NCBI GenBank assembly: GCA_037042915.1
Contig: JAXOIZ010000013.1
Location: forward strand, 156,982 to 220,981
Direction of reading: 5' to 3'
Source: Auricularia sp. M13
Taxonomy: Eukaryota; Basidiomycota; Agaricomycetes; Auriculariales; Auriculariaceae
DNA: 64,000 nucleotides
Within the stretch, counting starts at the first letter, position 1. Each line of letters starts with the position of its first letter. The translations under genes were made by a program, and so were the position numbers. A model generated the notes under the pieces. That model ran no database searches. It saw only the letters and a list, made by a program, of their open reading frames with translations, and was not told where the DNA came from. This document shows positions 42,620-54,839 of this stretch, one piece after another.

Positions 42620-43304
42620 ACTGTACACTCACTCTGAAAGCTTCAAGTTCTTCTACATACTCCGCACCCGGAGAAGTGTAACGAAATGCAGTGTGGGCCC
42701 GGGGCCCGGTCTGACAGGACAGACTAGGCAGTATCACCGGTGATAACGGCGGCAGTGTGCCAAGACTCGGAGACACAGGTGCTAGACGTTCGTTCCCGGA
42801 CTCTTCTCACTGCAAGGGTCTGAAGTCGAAGCTGGCGCTCGACATTGACGTTGACATTGACCAAGTCGACGTGAGATGTACAGTACATTATTTGCAGGAC
42901 CGATTAGTCTTGCTCCAGTTATAGGAGCCTGGCAGTTCATTGTGAAAATCTCAGGACTACGCTGTGACGGAGCCCCGATGCAGCAGGAAATCGACGGTCC
43001 TGTACTGCCAGACGGCTGAAGGGACATAATCGAACGAAAGCGCAGCGCTCACCGCGACTCGAAATGGCGTGAGGCATTCGCGAACCAAAGAGTCGGAGAG
43101 CCGGTCGCATGTTCATCCGAGTCGGCCAGTGGTCCACGAAAGGAATGCTCCGTATCGATGCATGCAAAGCGGGAGCTCTCCGACTCCCGAGTCAGCGACG
43201 ATGTTTGGCTTGACACGCGCCGCGACATGCGACATCGGATGTTTGCGCGGGAGTGAATAGGCAGTTGTTGAGCCTCCACTGGCGGGGGCAGAATTTGATG
43301 GTAT

Positions 43305-43320
43305 GTATGTATGTATATAT
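43305..43320. repeat. GTAT microsatellite
   Basis: A short run of GTAT repeats passes into TATAT. No function is suggested. Confidence 0.7.
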
Positions 43321-43699
43321 GAGCGTGAGACTACTAGTACAGTACGAGTCTACTTCGATTGACTCGGAGAGCGGGCTCGAAGAAAGCTTGGTCACGGTGG
43401 AGCGTGTCGACGCGTAGCGACTGGCCCCGGGCTGGGCAGAACTCCCGGCCAACATACTGCACTGTACGAGTAGGAATGCCGTGAGACCTCTGTAGAGATG
43501 CACGGTGCATCCCGATCTGGAGTCGAGAGATAGGTCTTCGGATGCAGACCAACTCTCGGTGAAGGTGAGGGTGGGAGAACAAGAAGAGCAGCGGCAGCAG
43601 TACATGCGAGCGGAAAATCAGAGCGCGTTTCCCCATGACATGCCCGCGGGACCGGCTCGTACTTGCATGCTGCCATGACGAGGCTCAGCCAACTCGGAT

Positions 43700-45400
43700 G
43701 TCAAGCTGCGTGCGAATGTTTAACTTTGTGCGGGCAGATAAGCAGAGTGGATACTTTATTAATATTAATAGGCAGCATGCAAACACGCGAGCCTGTCCCT
43801 CTGCGTCGTTCGGGGGAAGCGCGCGACTGAGTGCCATCCACTGCCAGGACTGCGAGATCTGGGAGAGTAAGATGCACGCCAGTGGAGAGATATGTAGGCT
43901 GCAAAAAAAAAAAAAACACCGGGAACTCGTGGGTGGGAAGACAAGTCCGATAATAACAATATTTGAACGAGGTGTCGGTGGGAAGACGAGTACGAACAGT
44001 CGACGTCGACGTGCGAGCGGGAGAGAAGATCGCGATCCGCCAACGCCCAGAGTCAAAACAGCGACGATAAGCAGAGTGGATAGGCGAGACAAGGGACGGC
44101 TCCGAGCGAGGTACATATTAGCGGAGCATACGTTATGTGTATCCACTGGTAGAGCTTGCGGGGAGAGCCTACATACTTAGGAGCATTCGCGGCGGAGATC
44201 GGGGTTGAGATGCATCTGGAGGTCAATGGGCAGAAATCGCGATGCGCCAGGCCCGCGGGACGCGCAGTCAACTCGAATGTCATGCCGCTGCATTCGAATG
44301 TGTGGGAGAGCTGATAAGCGGAGTAAATTGGCGGCATGCAAGGGTGCGAGCGTGCGAGCGGGCAGCCGAAGAAGGTGCCCGCGGAGACTGAGACTCGGAT
44401 GGTGAATGCATATGGAGCCGAGAGACAGCCTGCAGACTAAGTAGCTCCAGGTGTCGGTGGGAGAAAGCAGCGGTTGCACTTCCAGCACGGGGTACTGGAA
44501 TCGCGGGACCGATCCGCAGCGCGGGACGCTCACAGTCAAACTTGAAGTCATACATACCGTCGCGTCCGAACTGGGCCGATAAGCGGGGTAAATGCAAGCG
44601 TGCGAGCGCGAGCTGCATCGCTCAGGTCCGGAGTGTTAAGCACGATGTACTGTAAGGGATAGGAACCATACAATATCTAGTCAGCGCGGGCCGGGGAGAG
44701 CAGCGCCATTGGAACACCCGGGGCATCTGAGAGACCGCAAAGTCCTGTCGGGTACTTGGCAATGCTGCAATTGGGAGATACAGTGGCAGTAGACAATTAT
44801 GCGTCGACGGCGGGTGTGCGTCTGGGATCGTCGACAGCAGCGGTTGCACTTCCCGCGCGAGCTGGGGTCGATCCGCCAGTCCCGCGGGACGCTCATAAAG
44901 TAGTCAACTGAGATGGTCATGCCGCGTTCGAATGTTATGTTTGGGCGGGCGGGCCGATAAGCAGAGTGAATACACGACATGCAAGCGTGCAAGCGGAACG
45001 CTCTGCATCGCTCGGGAGATGTAAGGAGTCGGAGCCAGACAGTCCGGTATTCGGAGAGAGAGCCTGAGCCGAGATCGTCCGCGCGGCGAGAATTAAACTC
45101 TCGGCCAAGATCTACTGTGGGAGACTGTCCCGAGCCCGAGCTGAATGTGCAGAGATAGGCTGCACATGAACTGGAGGCAAGTCGTCGGGAAGACCCTCTG
45201 TGGGAACAAAAGAAAGTAAAAGCAGGCGACACTGGCAGCACTTCCGAGTCCAGCCGCGGGGTACGTGGTATCGCCGCCAGTCCCGCGGGACGCTCACACT
45301 ACAGTCATGCCGCGTTCGAATGTTTGGACGAGCTGATAAGCAGAGTGAATAGTGAATAGGCGAGCGTGCAAACGGAGGGCCCAAGAAGGACGGAATCGTC
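43700..45400. repeat. Field of degenerate repeats with GATAAGCAGAGTGAAT core
   Basis: The core GATAAGC(A/G)GAGT(G/A)(G/A)AT occurs at about 43738, 44073, 44312, 44579, 44956 and 45335. It is often preceded by GTCATGCCGCGTTCGAATGT and followed by GCATGCAAGCGTGCGAGCG. CCCGCGGGACGC also recurs between the cores. Spacing is 240-380 bp. On the minus strand the unit reads HSAYQ..FERGMT in short frames, but these are broken everywhere. This looks like an old tandem array or clustered copies of a small element; no gene is supported within it. Confidence 0.65.
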
Positions 45401-46202
45401 GGTTCATGTAATAGGCATCAACGTCGCGCGGGTGTGCACGAATCGAAACCGTGTGTGTGTGCAGGGCGGAGCGTAGGTCCCCCGGAAGGGCGGAGAGATG
45501 GAGTATGAGTCGGGTGGGAGGAGACGCGGCGTGCAGACGGGACTTCATAGTATCAGTATTATGCGGTCGCGCGGGCTGGAACCTGCAGAGACTAACAGGT
45601 CCGACATCGATATCGAAGTTTGGCAATGGCATCGGGGGAAACGCTGCAATCTACCAGAATCAGTGCACGTTCACGTTCAAACCTATTTCGACGGGGTCGG
45701 CCTGACACTGACAGGAATACAGTAGACCGCGCGCAGGCGTTCGTTCCCGTGCATCCACGGCGTTCATTCCCACTGTGACTCTAGATCTGAGCGGAAGCGG
45801 GATGAAAAGGCTGAGGACGGAGCGGTGTTACATTACGTTAGAGAGAACGTGTTGGATGGTGCGTGGTCCAGTCGCGCACCGCGCGTGCATCGCTTTACGT
45901 GGCCGCGGATGAGCCCGGTGTCCACTGCCCAATGAAAACGGAAACGAAGAGCGTGGGGGGACGTGTTGACAATAGAATGCAGCATGCAGAATGCAGAATG
46001 CAGAAGCCAGAAGGAGAAAGAAGACGAAGGGCGGGGGCGGCCGAGAAGTCGAAGTCGGAGATCTGAGATCTGAGATCTTTGGCCAGGCACGTATTCGACG
46101 GACCGAGCGCCCGCTCCCCCGCATTATGATTTAAGAGGAGAGGGCCACCCCCGATCCCTCCATCCCACAGCCACGCACACCCTCTTTGCCTTTGCCTTTG
46201 CG

Positions 46203-47865
46203 ATGAGTCGACTGGGACGCGCAGGTGAGCAGCGGGCGGGCTTCGGATCGTCCGGCGCGGCCCGCTCACGACTGACTTGCTTTCCGTCTATGTCGATGAA
46301 CAGCTGCACGGTGCGCGCGCTCGCCTTCTTCAGTCAGTCAGTCTTGACCGCGTCACTGACGCCTTGCCGCGCAGACCGTCCGTGCCGGGCAAGGAGAACG
46401 TCTACGTGCGTCTTGTCCTGTCTCACACGCCCACCCGTCGCTAACGCTCGCGGGCAGTTCGACCTGACGATAAACGGCGCTGCGGCCGGGCGGCTCGTGT
46501 TCGCGCTGTACGACGACGCGGTGCCCAAGACGGCGCGCAACTTCCGGGAGCTGGCGACGGGCGTGCACGGGTTCGGGTACCGCGGGAGCACCTTCCACCG
46601 CATCATCCCCAACTTCATGGCCCAGGCCGGCGACTTCACGCGCAACAACGGCACCGGCGGCCGCAGCATCTACGGCGACAAGTTTCCTGGTGCGTTTGCT
46701 CTGTGGCTGGCAGACTGGGCACAGCTGACTCGCCGCGCTGCCAGACGAGAATTTGTCGATACCGCACTCGAAGCCGGGCCTGCTGAGCATGGCGAACGCG
46801 GGCCGCAATACGAACGGGTCGCAGGTATGTCTTTGGTCTTGGTCTTTCGCCCGCCATGCTGCACCCTGGTTGTGTCACACGCATCCTGCCCGTGTCAGAC
46901 GTCCTGCCCCCGCACCCCCGCACCCGCCTCGTGCCCTGTGGTGCCATTCACCCTGACGCGGGGTGTCGCCTCCCGCGCACCCGGCCGCCAATCCCGTTTG
47001 ACTTCATCTCGCCTTGTGCGCGGCCTTCATCCCCGCAGCGTCGTCCGTCCGCGCATGGATGCTCGAGCCGTCACGCGCTCATACTCCTCACTTCACATCG
47101 CCTTGCACGGTAGACTAGCGTCGCCGGCCCAAGCCCGCGTGCTCCTTCCTTCACCGCCTCGCGCATTCTCCCCGCGTCTATGACTCCGTCGCACACGTCT
47201 GCTCTCCCTTCCTCTTTCGACCCTCTGTCCTCTTGCCAGTAACATCCCATGCGCGCGGCGCGTACAGCCACCGCACTCTCCCCAATTCCCTTCGCCCTCT
47301 CCTCATACACTTCACCGTCCTTCGCTCTCCCGTCATACGCTTCACCATCTTAGCTCTCCCGTCATGCGCTTCGCCCGCCGTGCTATTCTTGTCGCTCGCC
47401 TCGCAAGCGTCTCCGCCCCGTGTCCTCATGTCTCAGTCACCGGACACCGCGGTGATCCCTCGCTGTTCGATCCTGCATCACGCGATGCGACCAGCTGTCC
47501 CGTGCCATCCACCCACTCTCGAAGTCGAACTGCGCTCGTCCATGTCCACGTCCACAGTATCCGTGACGCCATCCTCTTTTCCGCACCCCACCCACATCGC
47601 GTCCACCTCCCTCTCTACTCATCCTCAACCCCTCCCCTCAACCCCTCTAGCCCCCACTTTCCCCAGCAAACGCTGACCGCCCCTCCCTGCCCCGCAGTTC
47701 TTCATCACATTCGCAGCCACAGCCTGGCTCGACGGGCGGCACGTCGTCTTCGGCGAGGTCGTGTCGGGCATGGACCTCGTGCGGCGGCTCGCGACGCTCG
47801 GCTCGGACTCGGGCCTGCCCCAGGCGGACGTCGTCGTCGCGCAGTGCGGGGTGCTGCCTGCGTGA
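46203..47865 (+). CDS. Peptidyl-prolyl cis-trans isomerase (cyclophilin), probably cytosolic
   Basis: Secure exons are 46375-46405 ([10 protein letters not shown]), 46458-46689 ([20 protein letters not shown] ... KFP), 46745-46824 ([19 protein letters not shown]...) and 47698-47865 ([20 protein letters not shown] ... GVLPA). Catalytic residues [15 protein letters not shown] and the drug-binding Trp in TAWLDGRH are present. The 5' end is less sure: ATG at 46203 with exon to 46224, a 7 nt exon (CTGCACG, about 46309-46315) and then 46375 would be in phase, giving a short N-terminus without presequence. Compared with 5337-9164 it lacks the intron at IPN/FMAQ but shares the others. The last intron is 873 nt and pyrimidine-rich. 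Confidence 0.82.
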
Positions 47866-50592
47866 GCGACCAGGCTTTAAACCGGACTGAGCTGGTGCCA
47901 CGTTACGGCTTCCTCCCACCTACTTCTTTCTTTTCACTTTCTGATCTTGCACTTTTGGATCTCTGCCTTGTTGCATCTGGGTTTATGCTTTCGCTTTCGC
48001 TGGGACTCTGTAGCGCCTCTCCATCTCCATCTCCATCTCTTCCTCTGATTTCTTTGGGACTCTGAATCTGGTACCAACATCTATCCATCTCATCGGTGTA
48101 CAGTAGCCATCGCACCACGCTCGTCGTCGCATCTACATCGGTATCTCAACTCTGTGAAGTATGTACAGTATGTAGCTGCAGTTGCTCTTGCAAAAACAAC
48201 AATGTACTACTTATCTGCCTACGTACGCTCCGAGTCTGTACCGCAGCTCATACTTATGGTTGAACGTAGAGTCTGCGAAGGTTCCAATGAGTACGGAGCG
48301 TGACACATCCAAATGTCATGGGTCGCGCCGGTCTACAAACGCAAAACTTACTAAGTAGTAGGATGCACAGACCGTGACGGTGCTCGACATCCAACAAATC
48401 ATCTTCGCGAGGCACACGACCCCCGGCGACGAGCACCTGGCCGTAGCGTTTCACGCCAACTACATACCCTAGAATCCCTGGCCAAAGATTAGAATTGTCG
48501 CTTGCCCCTATCCCCATTTGATGATTCACCACTGACTACAGTACTTAGTAGATCGTGACGCGAGGCGATACTTACCGGGATAGTACCGTAGATCGATTCT
48601 GAACCTGGGATCGATCTGGGGTCGGATTCCAGTGGGATCGATCTGGGGTCGGATTTGCAGCTCGCGAGTCAAGAGTCACACCAGGGCGACGGCGTTCTGC
48701 GTTCTGTCATCAGCCTCTTTTCAATACTCAAAGTCTTCCAGGCGCGGCGGGAGAGATAAGGCCGTGGAAAACGTCGCGCTGCCAGTGACACGGTGAGCGT
48801 CTGGGAACTGGAAGCGCCGGACGAGCAGAAAGCGCCGGACGAGCACTTGAAGCTTGAAGCGCCGGACGAACACAAGCGCCGGGGTGGGCCCCTGTCTGGC
48901 GCTGGTAAGTAAAGTATGAAATTACGTAATTCTGGGGGACGAATATGTGGCCCTGCTACAGCGCGGGGGTGGGATCGCTCGTCTGCGTCATGTGGGGGTC
49001 ATGGGGACGAAGTCGAGTCGAGCGGGAACTCGGAAATGGGGTGGTGTGGCCGATGCGATACACTCAACACAGGTTGATGTTCTACACGCCGATTTTGAGA
49101 GGACTGGGCAATGGTGCATGGTTGGACTCGATACGGTATCCTGCGCCGCTGAGCTGAACGCGGCCAATATATGAGCTCTATTCGATTTCCCGGCAGTTGT
49201 AACCTTTCACGCGTAAAAAAGGCGTCCTTACCTTCCCTAATGCGTGATACTGAGGATCTGCAGAGTTTCACAGAGTTTTTGGAGCGGGACAACACCAAAT
49301 CAGACTCCGCCGACGCCTCTTTCTCCGCGACCGCTCACGGCAGCCCGAACAGCCTCATTTTTTTTGTCACTTGAAGCGAAATGCTCCGCCCGGTGTACGC
49401 GTCTCGTGCGCAGACCTAAGGATCGTCGATGGTTCATGCCCAAGGTCGACGTCTCTCGCGCAAGGATCGTCGATGTCTCTCGCGCAAGGATCGTCGACGA
49501 CTTGCGTGGCATTTGGATGCTTTATTCCGAGTCCTACCTGCACGTCCGTCCCGTGTGGCTGGCAAACCTGAAGACGTGGACGGCCAGGATGGTACGGGCG
49601 CTTGGCCGCACCATGGCCATTCTTGGTTTCCCGATAGCACTTGGGGAGTATCGCTAATTGCAGGTTCAGCAGGCAGTCAATCCAAGTATCTATGGCATTA
49701 TTCCGGTCTCTGGCATGTCACTCCCGCTCTGTGCCAGTCTCATGGCCGCGAGCCATCACTGCGACGATTTCGCGCTACTTTCCCTCGCGGCCCGTTCGCT
49801 TTCCGCATCAAAGCTACCCCGGAGACGCTAAATAATAATGACGCTCAAGGGGACGCCTGCGAGACGTTCGGCTCATGGTACAGTACATATCTCCCGCGGC
49901 GTCTAAGTTACTACCGAATTTAAAGTTACTTCGCAATGATGTCCATTTCCGACCCTAGGGAACTTGTGAGGATTTGCGCCGAGTTTGGCGAAGCCGCCGA
50001 CAGGTGGGCACCTGTCTGCTGCACCCGACAGTCCCAGTACGGACCGGTATTACACTCTGTCACGGTGTCGTCCATACTTCCGGCGCCGACGGCGGAGCCG
50101 GGAGCGCTGCGCACATTCGTCGCTGCACCGCAGCACCGGATGCAGGCTTTGTCTTACTATGTAGCGTCTGCGCGGCAGTGTCAGTATCAGTTTCGTGGAG
50201 GTTCAATCCACCGAACACGAAGCATCGCCGAAGACATGCAATGCGTGCCTGGGTCGCGGGCGACCCGCCTTCCAGGGCATGAAGCATCAGCTCCTCAGTG
50301 GCACAGACGCGGGAGCCGGTAGGCTCAACAAGCGACGTTCTCGCACGCGTGACGCCGCCCGTCTGTGCGGAAAATTCGGGAGCCGGCGCGTAGACAGAGA
50401 CGCTCAAGCATACCGGTGGCATCTTTCCATTTGCGCTTGCAGCTTAACATTGACAGCTCGTCCAGACGGTGCGATTCGTGGCTGTGTCTACGCCGGTACG
50501 CTCAGGCCCGGGCTTCGTGCATACAGCACATTATTTGACCTCGCATAAGAAGTGTCCTAGCCGAGCAGGGCGCTCGCAACCTCATCGCCCAT
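47866..50592. other. Interval without a supported gene
   Basis: Short repeats occur at 48595-48655 (GATCGATCTGGGGTCGGATT twice), 48805-48885 (GAAGCGCCGGACGA(G/A)CA, several copies) and 49444-49500 (GCGCAAGGATCGTCGA, two copies, making a short repeated peptide in one frame). A minus-strand frame at 48254-48532 (GVKRYGQVLVAGGRVPRED) looks somewhat protein-like but has no partner exons. Confidence 0.35.
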
Positions 50593-52151
50593 ATGGATCC
50601 CGCTCAGGTCATCGAAGTAGTCCAACGCACCCAGCTATACAAGGTAGACTATTAGCCACTCACTGTATCCGCGGGTCACTCCCTGCTGATCCATCGCAAG
50701 TAGATTCTCTTCAGTGCGTCAGTGTGATAGCACGTCGCCCGGCTCTGAATCCTCAAAGCATGCAACGCCGCGCTGTTTGTACGTCCCGCCCGGCGCTGCG
50801 TTCCCCTATCTCAAATTTGATCACCAGCTATACGAGTACCTCATCACCATCGGAGACGAAATCGAGCTCATGTGGTCGACGGCCTGGAGCCCCGCTGTCT
50901 TTCTGTACGGCACATCGCGGTACCTCGCTGTGCCTGAGATTTGCGCGGAGATGCTTTGTGCGGCGCCATCTCGCACTGACTTCGGCCGTTTCTCACCCGT
51001 TTGGCATCAGTCATCTTCGGCGACCTCAGCACACGGAAGTGCAGGATGATCTTGGCTTATGCTGGCGGTGAGTCTACGGGCCTCTCAAGCTTCGGACTGA
51101 ATCGGACATGAATACTCTACTGCAGATTCCGTCATCATAGGAATGCTGCTTGGGCAAGGTGAGTTCGACTATTAGCGCGATCTTTCCCGCCTAGCTGAGC
51201 GCCTCAGGTATCGTGATCCTTAGAACCTGGGCACTATGGAACGACTCTCGCTGCATATCTAGTGCCCTAATGGTGATTGGGACGCTATGCTCGGGCGTCA
51301 TCGTGTACAGAGCCGTGGGATGGGCCATCAATATCAAAGGTCCTTCAATACCTCCATCCCAGTTCTCACAGTACATTTGCTGACTCGTCCGAATTCTAGC
51401 GATGGCCGATGGAACCGTCTCACCGTATCTGCGGGGATGCGCCGTCGAGCCTCCTTACCACCTATTCTACATAGCTTGGCTTGTGTTCTGTAGCACCGAC
51501 ATCGGTACGTTGTGTTCCCCGTGCGTGGAACAACAGCTGAAAAGCGTACATATACAGCGATGATATGTCTCACCGTGATCAAGTACAGACGGGAATGTGC
51601 CGCGCGCTCGACACCAGGCTCTTTGCTCTCCTCCGCAGCAAAACTCTGGCGCGGCTCCCCGGACTTGACAAGCTCGCTTTATAGAGAGGGTACGCCGTTT
51701 GGCATCTCACTACGTCTGGTAAATTAATCCATCACCCAGCGTTCACCTATTTTACCGCGATGCTCAGTGTGTGAATTATTCTACCTGATTGGCTTCAGCT
51801 TAGGCGGCGGCAGTCTTTGCCCTTTCGACTATTGCGGCCTCATTAACTATCCCGGTGCGCAGACCGCAGGGGATCCTTCGTGAACACTCATATCTAGCAT
51901 ACAGGGCCATTATCGTATTCTGTTCTACGGGTAAGTGGATCAGTACTACGGACAACATTGCTGAGAGATAAATGGTACATAGCACAGAAAGAATACTATA
52001 TACGTCGTTGGCATGCCGCATCATGCTCAACCTCCGTGCAGCTGCGAAGCATCCAAGCACAACGATCGACACCCTGGCAACGAATCACGCAGTGGCGTTT
52101 TGGGCTCGCGAAAATGTGGAGGGACGGGCGTGTGTTATCGAATCGCACTGA
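50593..52151 (+). CDS. DUF6533-type multi-span membrane protein (1)
   Basis: Recognised by close parallel with the gene at 56267. ATG 50593 (MDPAQVIEVVQRTQLYK) opens a short exon. The DUF6533 core LYEYLITIGDEIELMW/SPAVFLYGTSRYLAVPEI is at 50830-50955. Further exons read VIFGDLSTRKCRMILAYAG, then IVILRTWALWNDSRC plus a membrane span (51215-51370), PYLRGCAVEPPYHLFYIAWL (51400-51500), and AMICLTVIKYRRECAARS (about 51557-51710). The last is ERILYTSLACRIMLNLRAAA to a TGA at 52149-52151. Small GT-AG introns separate them; the junctions of the second exon are unresolved. Such proteins are integral membrane proteins of fungi with about seven spans and unknown function, sometimes suggested to be receptor-like. 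Confidence 0.65.
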
Positions 52152-52492
52152 TGGACTTGTAGTAATTTCGTTCTTCTGTCACTGGTAGCAATTGGACATT
52201 CGGGGGGTGCAATTTGAGATATTGCATTGTATACGTATTTTCTTCGAAGAGATGGCAGGACAGTATATGTAAATATTGTTCGTCCTCGCATGCTACCTCC
52301 CAGGCTTGCCTCCGAAGAAGTACTAGTAGTGACCTGAGTCGTCCTTATCTCGCTCTGGTCCCAGTACAACGACACTCGATTACAATAGGCATCGCAAAAG
52401 TAAGTAAACACACACACACACCAGCGTAGTGATACACCTCATCGCACACTAAAAAGACACTTCTTCCCCTGCACTCCAAGCAGCCCCTCCCA

Positions 52493-54830
52493 CTACCACT
52501 CCGCCCTCCCCCCTCCACCTCCACCATCACCTTCAAACCGCACCCAACTAACACTAAACCGTCTTACACACTCCACCCGCTGCTCCTGCACGCCCACAGC
52601 CTCCACAGAAAGCACAAACAGCCTCTCAGTCGCGCGCGCGAAGAAGTGGCGCGGGAGCGTCGCTTGGAGCGCGTATGCCGCGCCGGCGCCGGGAAGGGGG
52701 AAGAGCGCGAGGTTGCGGTGCTGTGAGGAGGCGGAGTGCAGGGATGTCGAGGCTGTCCATGGGTGGCGGCGGAGTAGGTGCTGAGGTGAGGAGGACGTGG
52801 GTGGGGGTATGGATGGGGGTGTGGATACAGAAGTGGGGGATGTTGCGTGCGAGGGCGGGGAAGACGCACTCCAATTTGAATCAGCTGCAGCTGAGGCGGA
52901 CGAATCCAACGGCAGCAGCGGAGACGAAGGTACGGGCGCCGCGAAGGTTCGCACGGCATCAGCGTCGGAAGCGAAAGTGTGCAACACAGGCGGGGCAGGC
53001 GAGGCGGGTGAGGTACAATCATCTCCAGCTCCAGCAAGCTCCCGCAGAATAAACGCCGAGCTCAGCGGCCTCCTCGGCGGGCGCGGGAGCGCCGCGAGCG
53101 TCAGATGCAGGCTGCGCGCGGGCCACAGGGCGGCGTCGAGCGTGATGGTCGCGTTGACGCGCGGCCGGACGGGGTGGAAGAACGTGAGGTCGTCGCCGGT
53201 CGCGCCGTGCAGCTCGATCGCGATGGGTTCCTGCAAGCGCGCGCGGCATTAGCTGCGTGATTCTGCGTCCCGACGCACGATCTACGGGCGAGTTGGGAGA
53301 GAATACAGTGTGAGAGGCTAGGTTGAGGTGAATGGAGTGAAGGGAGCGGGGGAGGAGGTGAAGGGACGGCGGATGTTGAAAAAGAAAAAGAGTACGCAAC
53401 TCACATAAGATGGCGAGACAGCAACGGACTCCTCCGGGTCCTCCCACGCGACGCGCGACGCATCGGACGGCGCGGGACTGGGCGGCTGCGACACGGGGTC
53501 GACACCGGACGGCTCGCCGGGCACCAGGTTGTACTACAACCAGCATCCAAATGCACATTAACACCAAAAACTCCTCGGCAACATCAACCAAGAAAAAACG
53601 CACAGTAACAGGCTGCATCTGCGGGTACTCGTCGTCCCACTCCTCCCCATCGTCCGATTTGGCCAAATCCGAGTCCGAGTCCGCGTCTGCGGAGGAAAGA
53701 GAGGCAGAAGAGGCGGCGGCGGCGGCCACCTCCTCGGGCGGCGCGGCCCAGTCGTTCTCCTCCTCGTCCCAGCCCCAGCTGCCGTCGGTCGTCGAGGCCC
53801 AGTCGAGCATGACGTCCTGCGGGATGGCGCCCCAGCCTGAGTCGCTGTCAGTGTCGGATGAAGATTGGGAATCGTTATCTGCATCATACGGTGAGCATCT
53901 CATGGGCGGTGAAATGTCAGGAGGGACGTACCGGTATCGTTTTGTGGAGTGCCGGCGTCATCCCAACTGAAGGAAGGCGTGGCGTCCGCGGTGTCCGCAT
54001 ATGGTGAACTGGATGAAACGGATGGTGTGGGCCAGGAGTCCACGATGTCCTCCGACTCGGGCTCCTCATCCCAGCCAGATTCGTCGTACTCGTGCTCTTG
54101 CACTGAAAAATATCAGCAATGCTATTCTATATTTCCACAGCGGCAGCTTGTAATTCAACATAAAGCTTACCAGCATAGTCTTGCTCGTCGTTCCAGCCGG
54201 ACGCGAAGTGGTCGTTGACCTGCCGCGCGTCGTCCCACGTATAATCGTTCCACGACGACCCGGAGCTCTCTGCCGCAGCGTCGCGAGAGTGATTCTCTGC
54301 CAGTAACATACAAAGATGAGCGACGTGGGGGCAGATTGCAGGCGTCAGAGCAACGTACCTGCAATATCCTGCTCCCAATGAAACTTGACTTCGCGGGGGC
54401 GTGACGCGCCAGCCAGTCTAGGCTCGGCCTGGATCGAAGAACGCCAGCTATCGACGCTGCCTGTGAGCACCGTCAACAAATGCCGTCGCCGGCGGATGCG
54501 TCGACGCGACATCGAAACATACCGCCGTCGTCGCCGTCGCCGTCGTCGCGCCCAGACGCAATGTGAACCTTGACGTCGCCATCGCGGCGCGTGTCGGCCC
54601 GCTTGGCAAAGTAGTCGCCGAGGTCGCTATCGCTGTCGCCTATTGCCACATTTCAGCCCACACACGCACGCCATACGCGTCAGCACGCACGATGATGGGA
54701 GGGGCGGACGGTGTCGTCGCTGTCGTCCGAGTCGTACTCGTCGTCGTCGCCGCCCGCATCACGGGCAGCGCGGTCGTTGTTGTCGAGCGTGGTGGCTTGG
54801 GGCGCCCGGGGGCGTGGGCGCGCGTGGTGG
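52493..54830 (-). CDS. Acidic, Trp-rich protein of unknown function (multi-exon)
   Basis: At least seven exons join in phase, all ending in donor G|GTA/GTG-like sites. Products in order include GGDDDEYDSDDSDD, DLGDYFAKRADTRRDGDVKV, a segment with VDSWRSSIQAEPRL and VKFHWEQDIA, SGSSWNDYTWDDARQ/HFASGWNDEQDYA, HEYDESGWDEEPESED, DSGWGAIPQDVMLDWAS/DGSWGWDEEENDW, then NLVPGEPSGVDPVSQPPSP and a final long exon (EPIAIELHGATGDDLTFF ... RAEW) ending at 52493. The body is strongly acidic and probably disordered, with repeated Gly-Trp/Trp-Gly and Trp-Asp pairs. The last exon is more hydrophobic and may fold (ARSLHLTLAALPRPPRR). No start codon is secure; the 5' end lies near 54800-55070. I do not recognise the family. 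Confidence 0.6.
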
Positions 54831-54839
54831 GGTGTGCGG

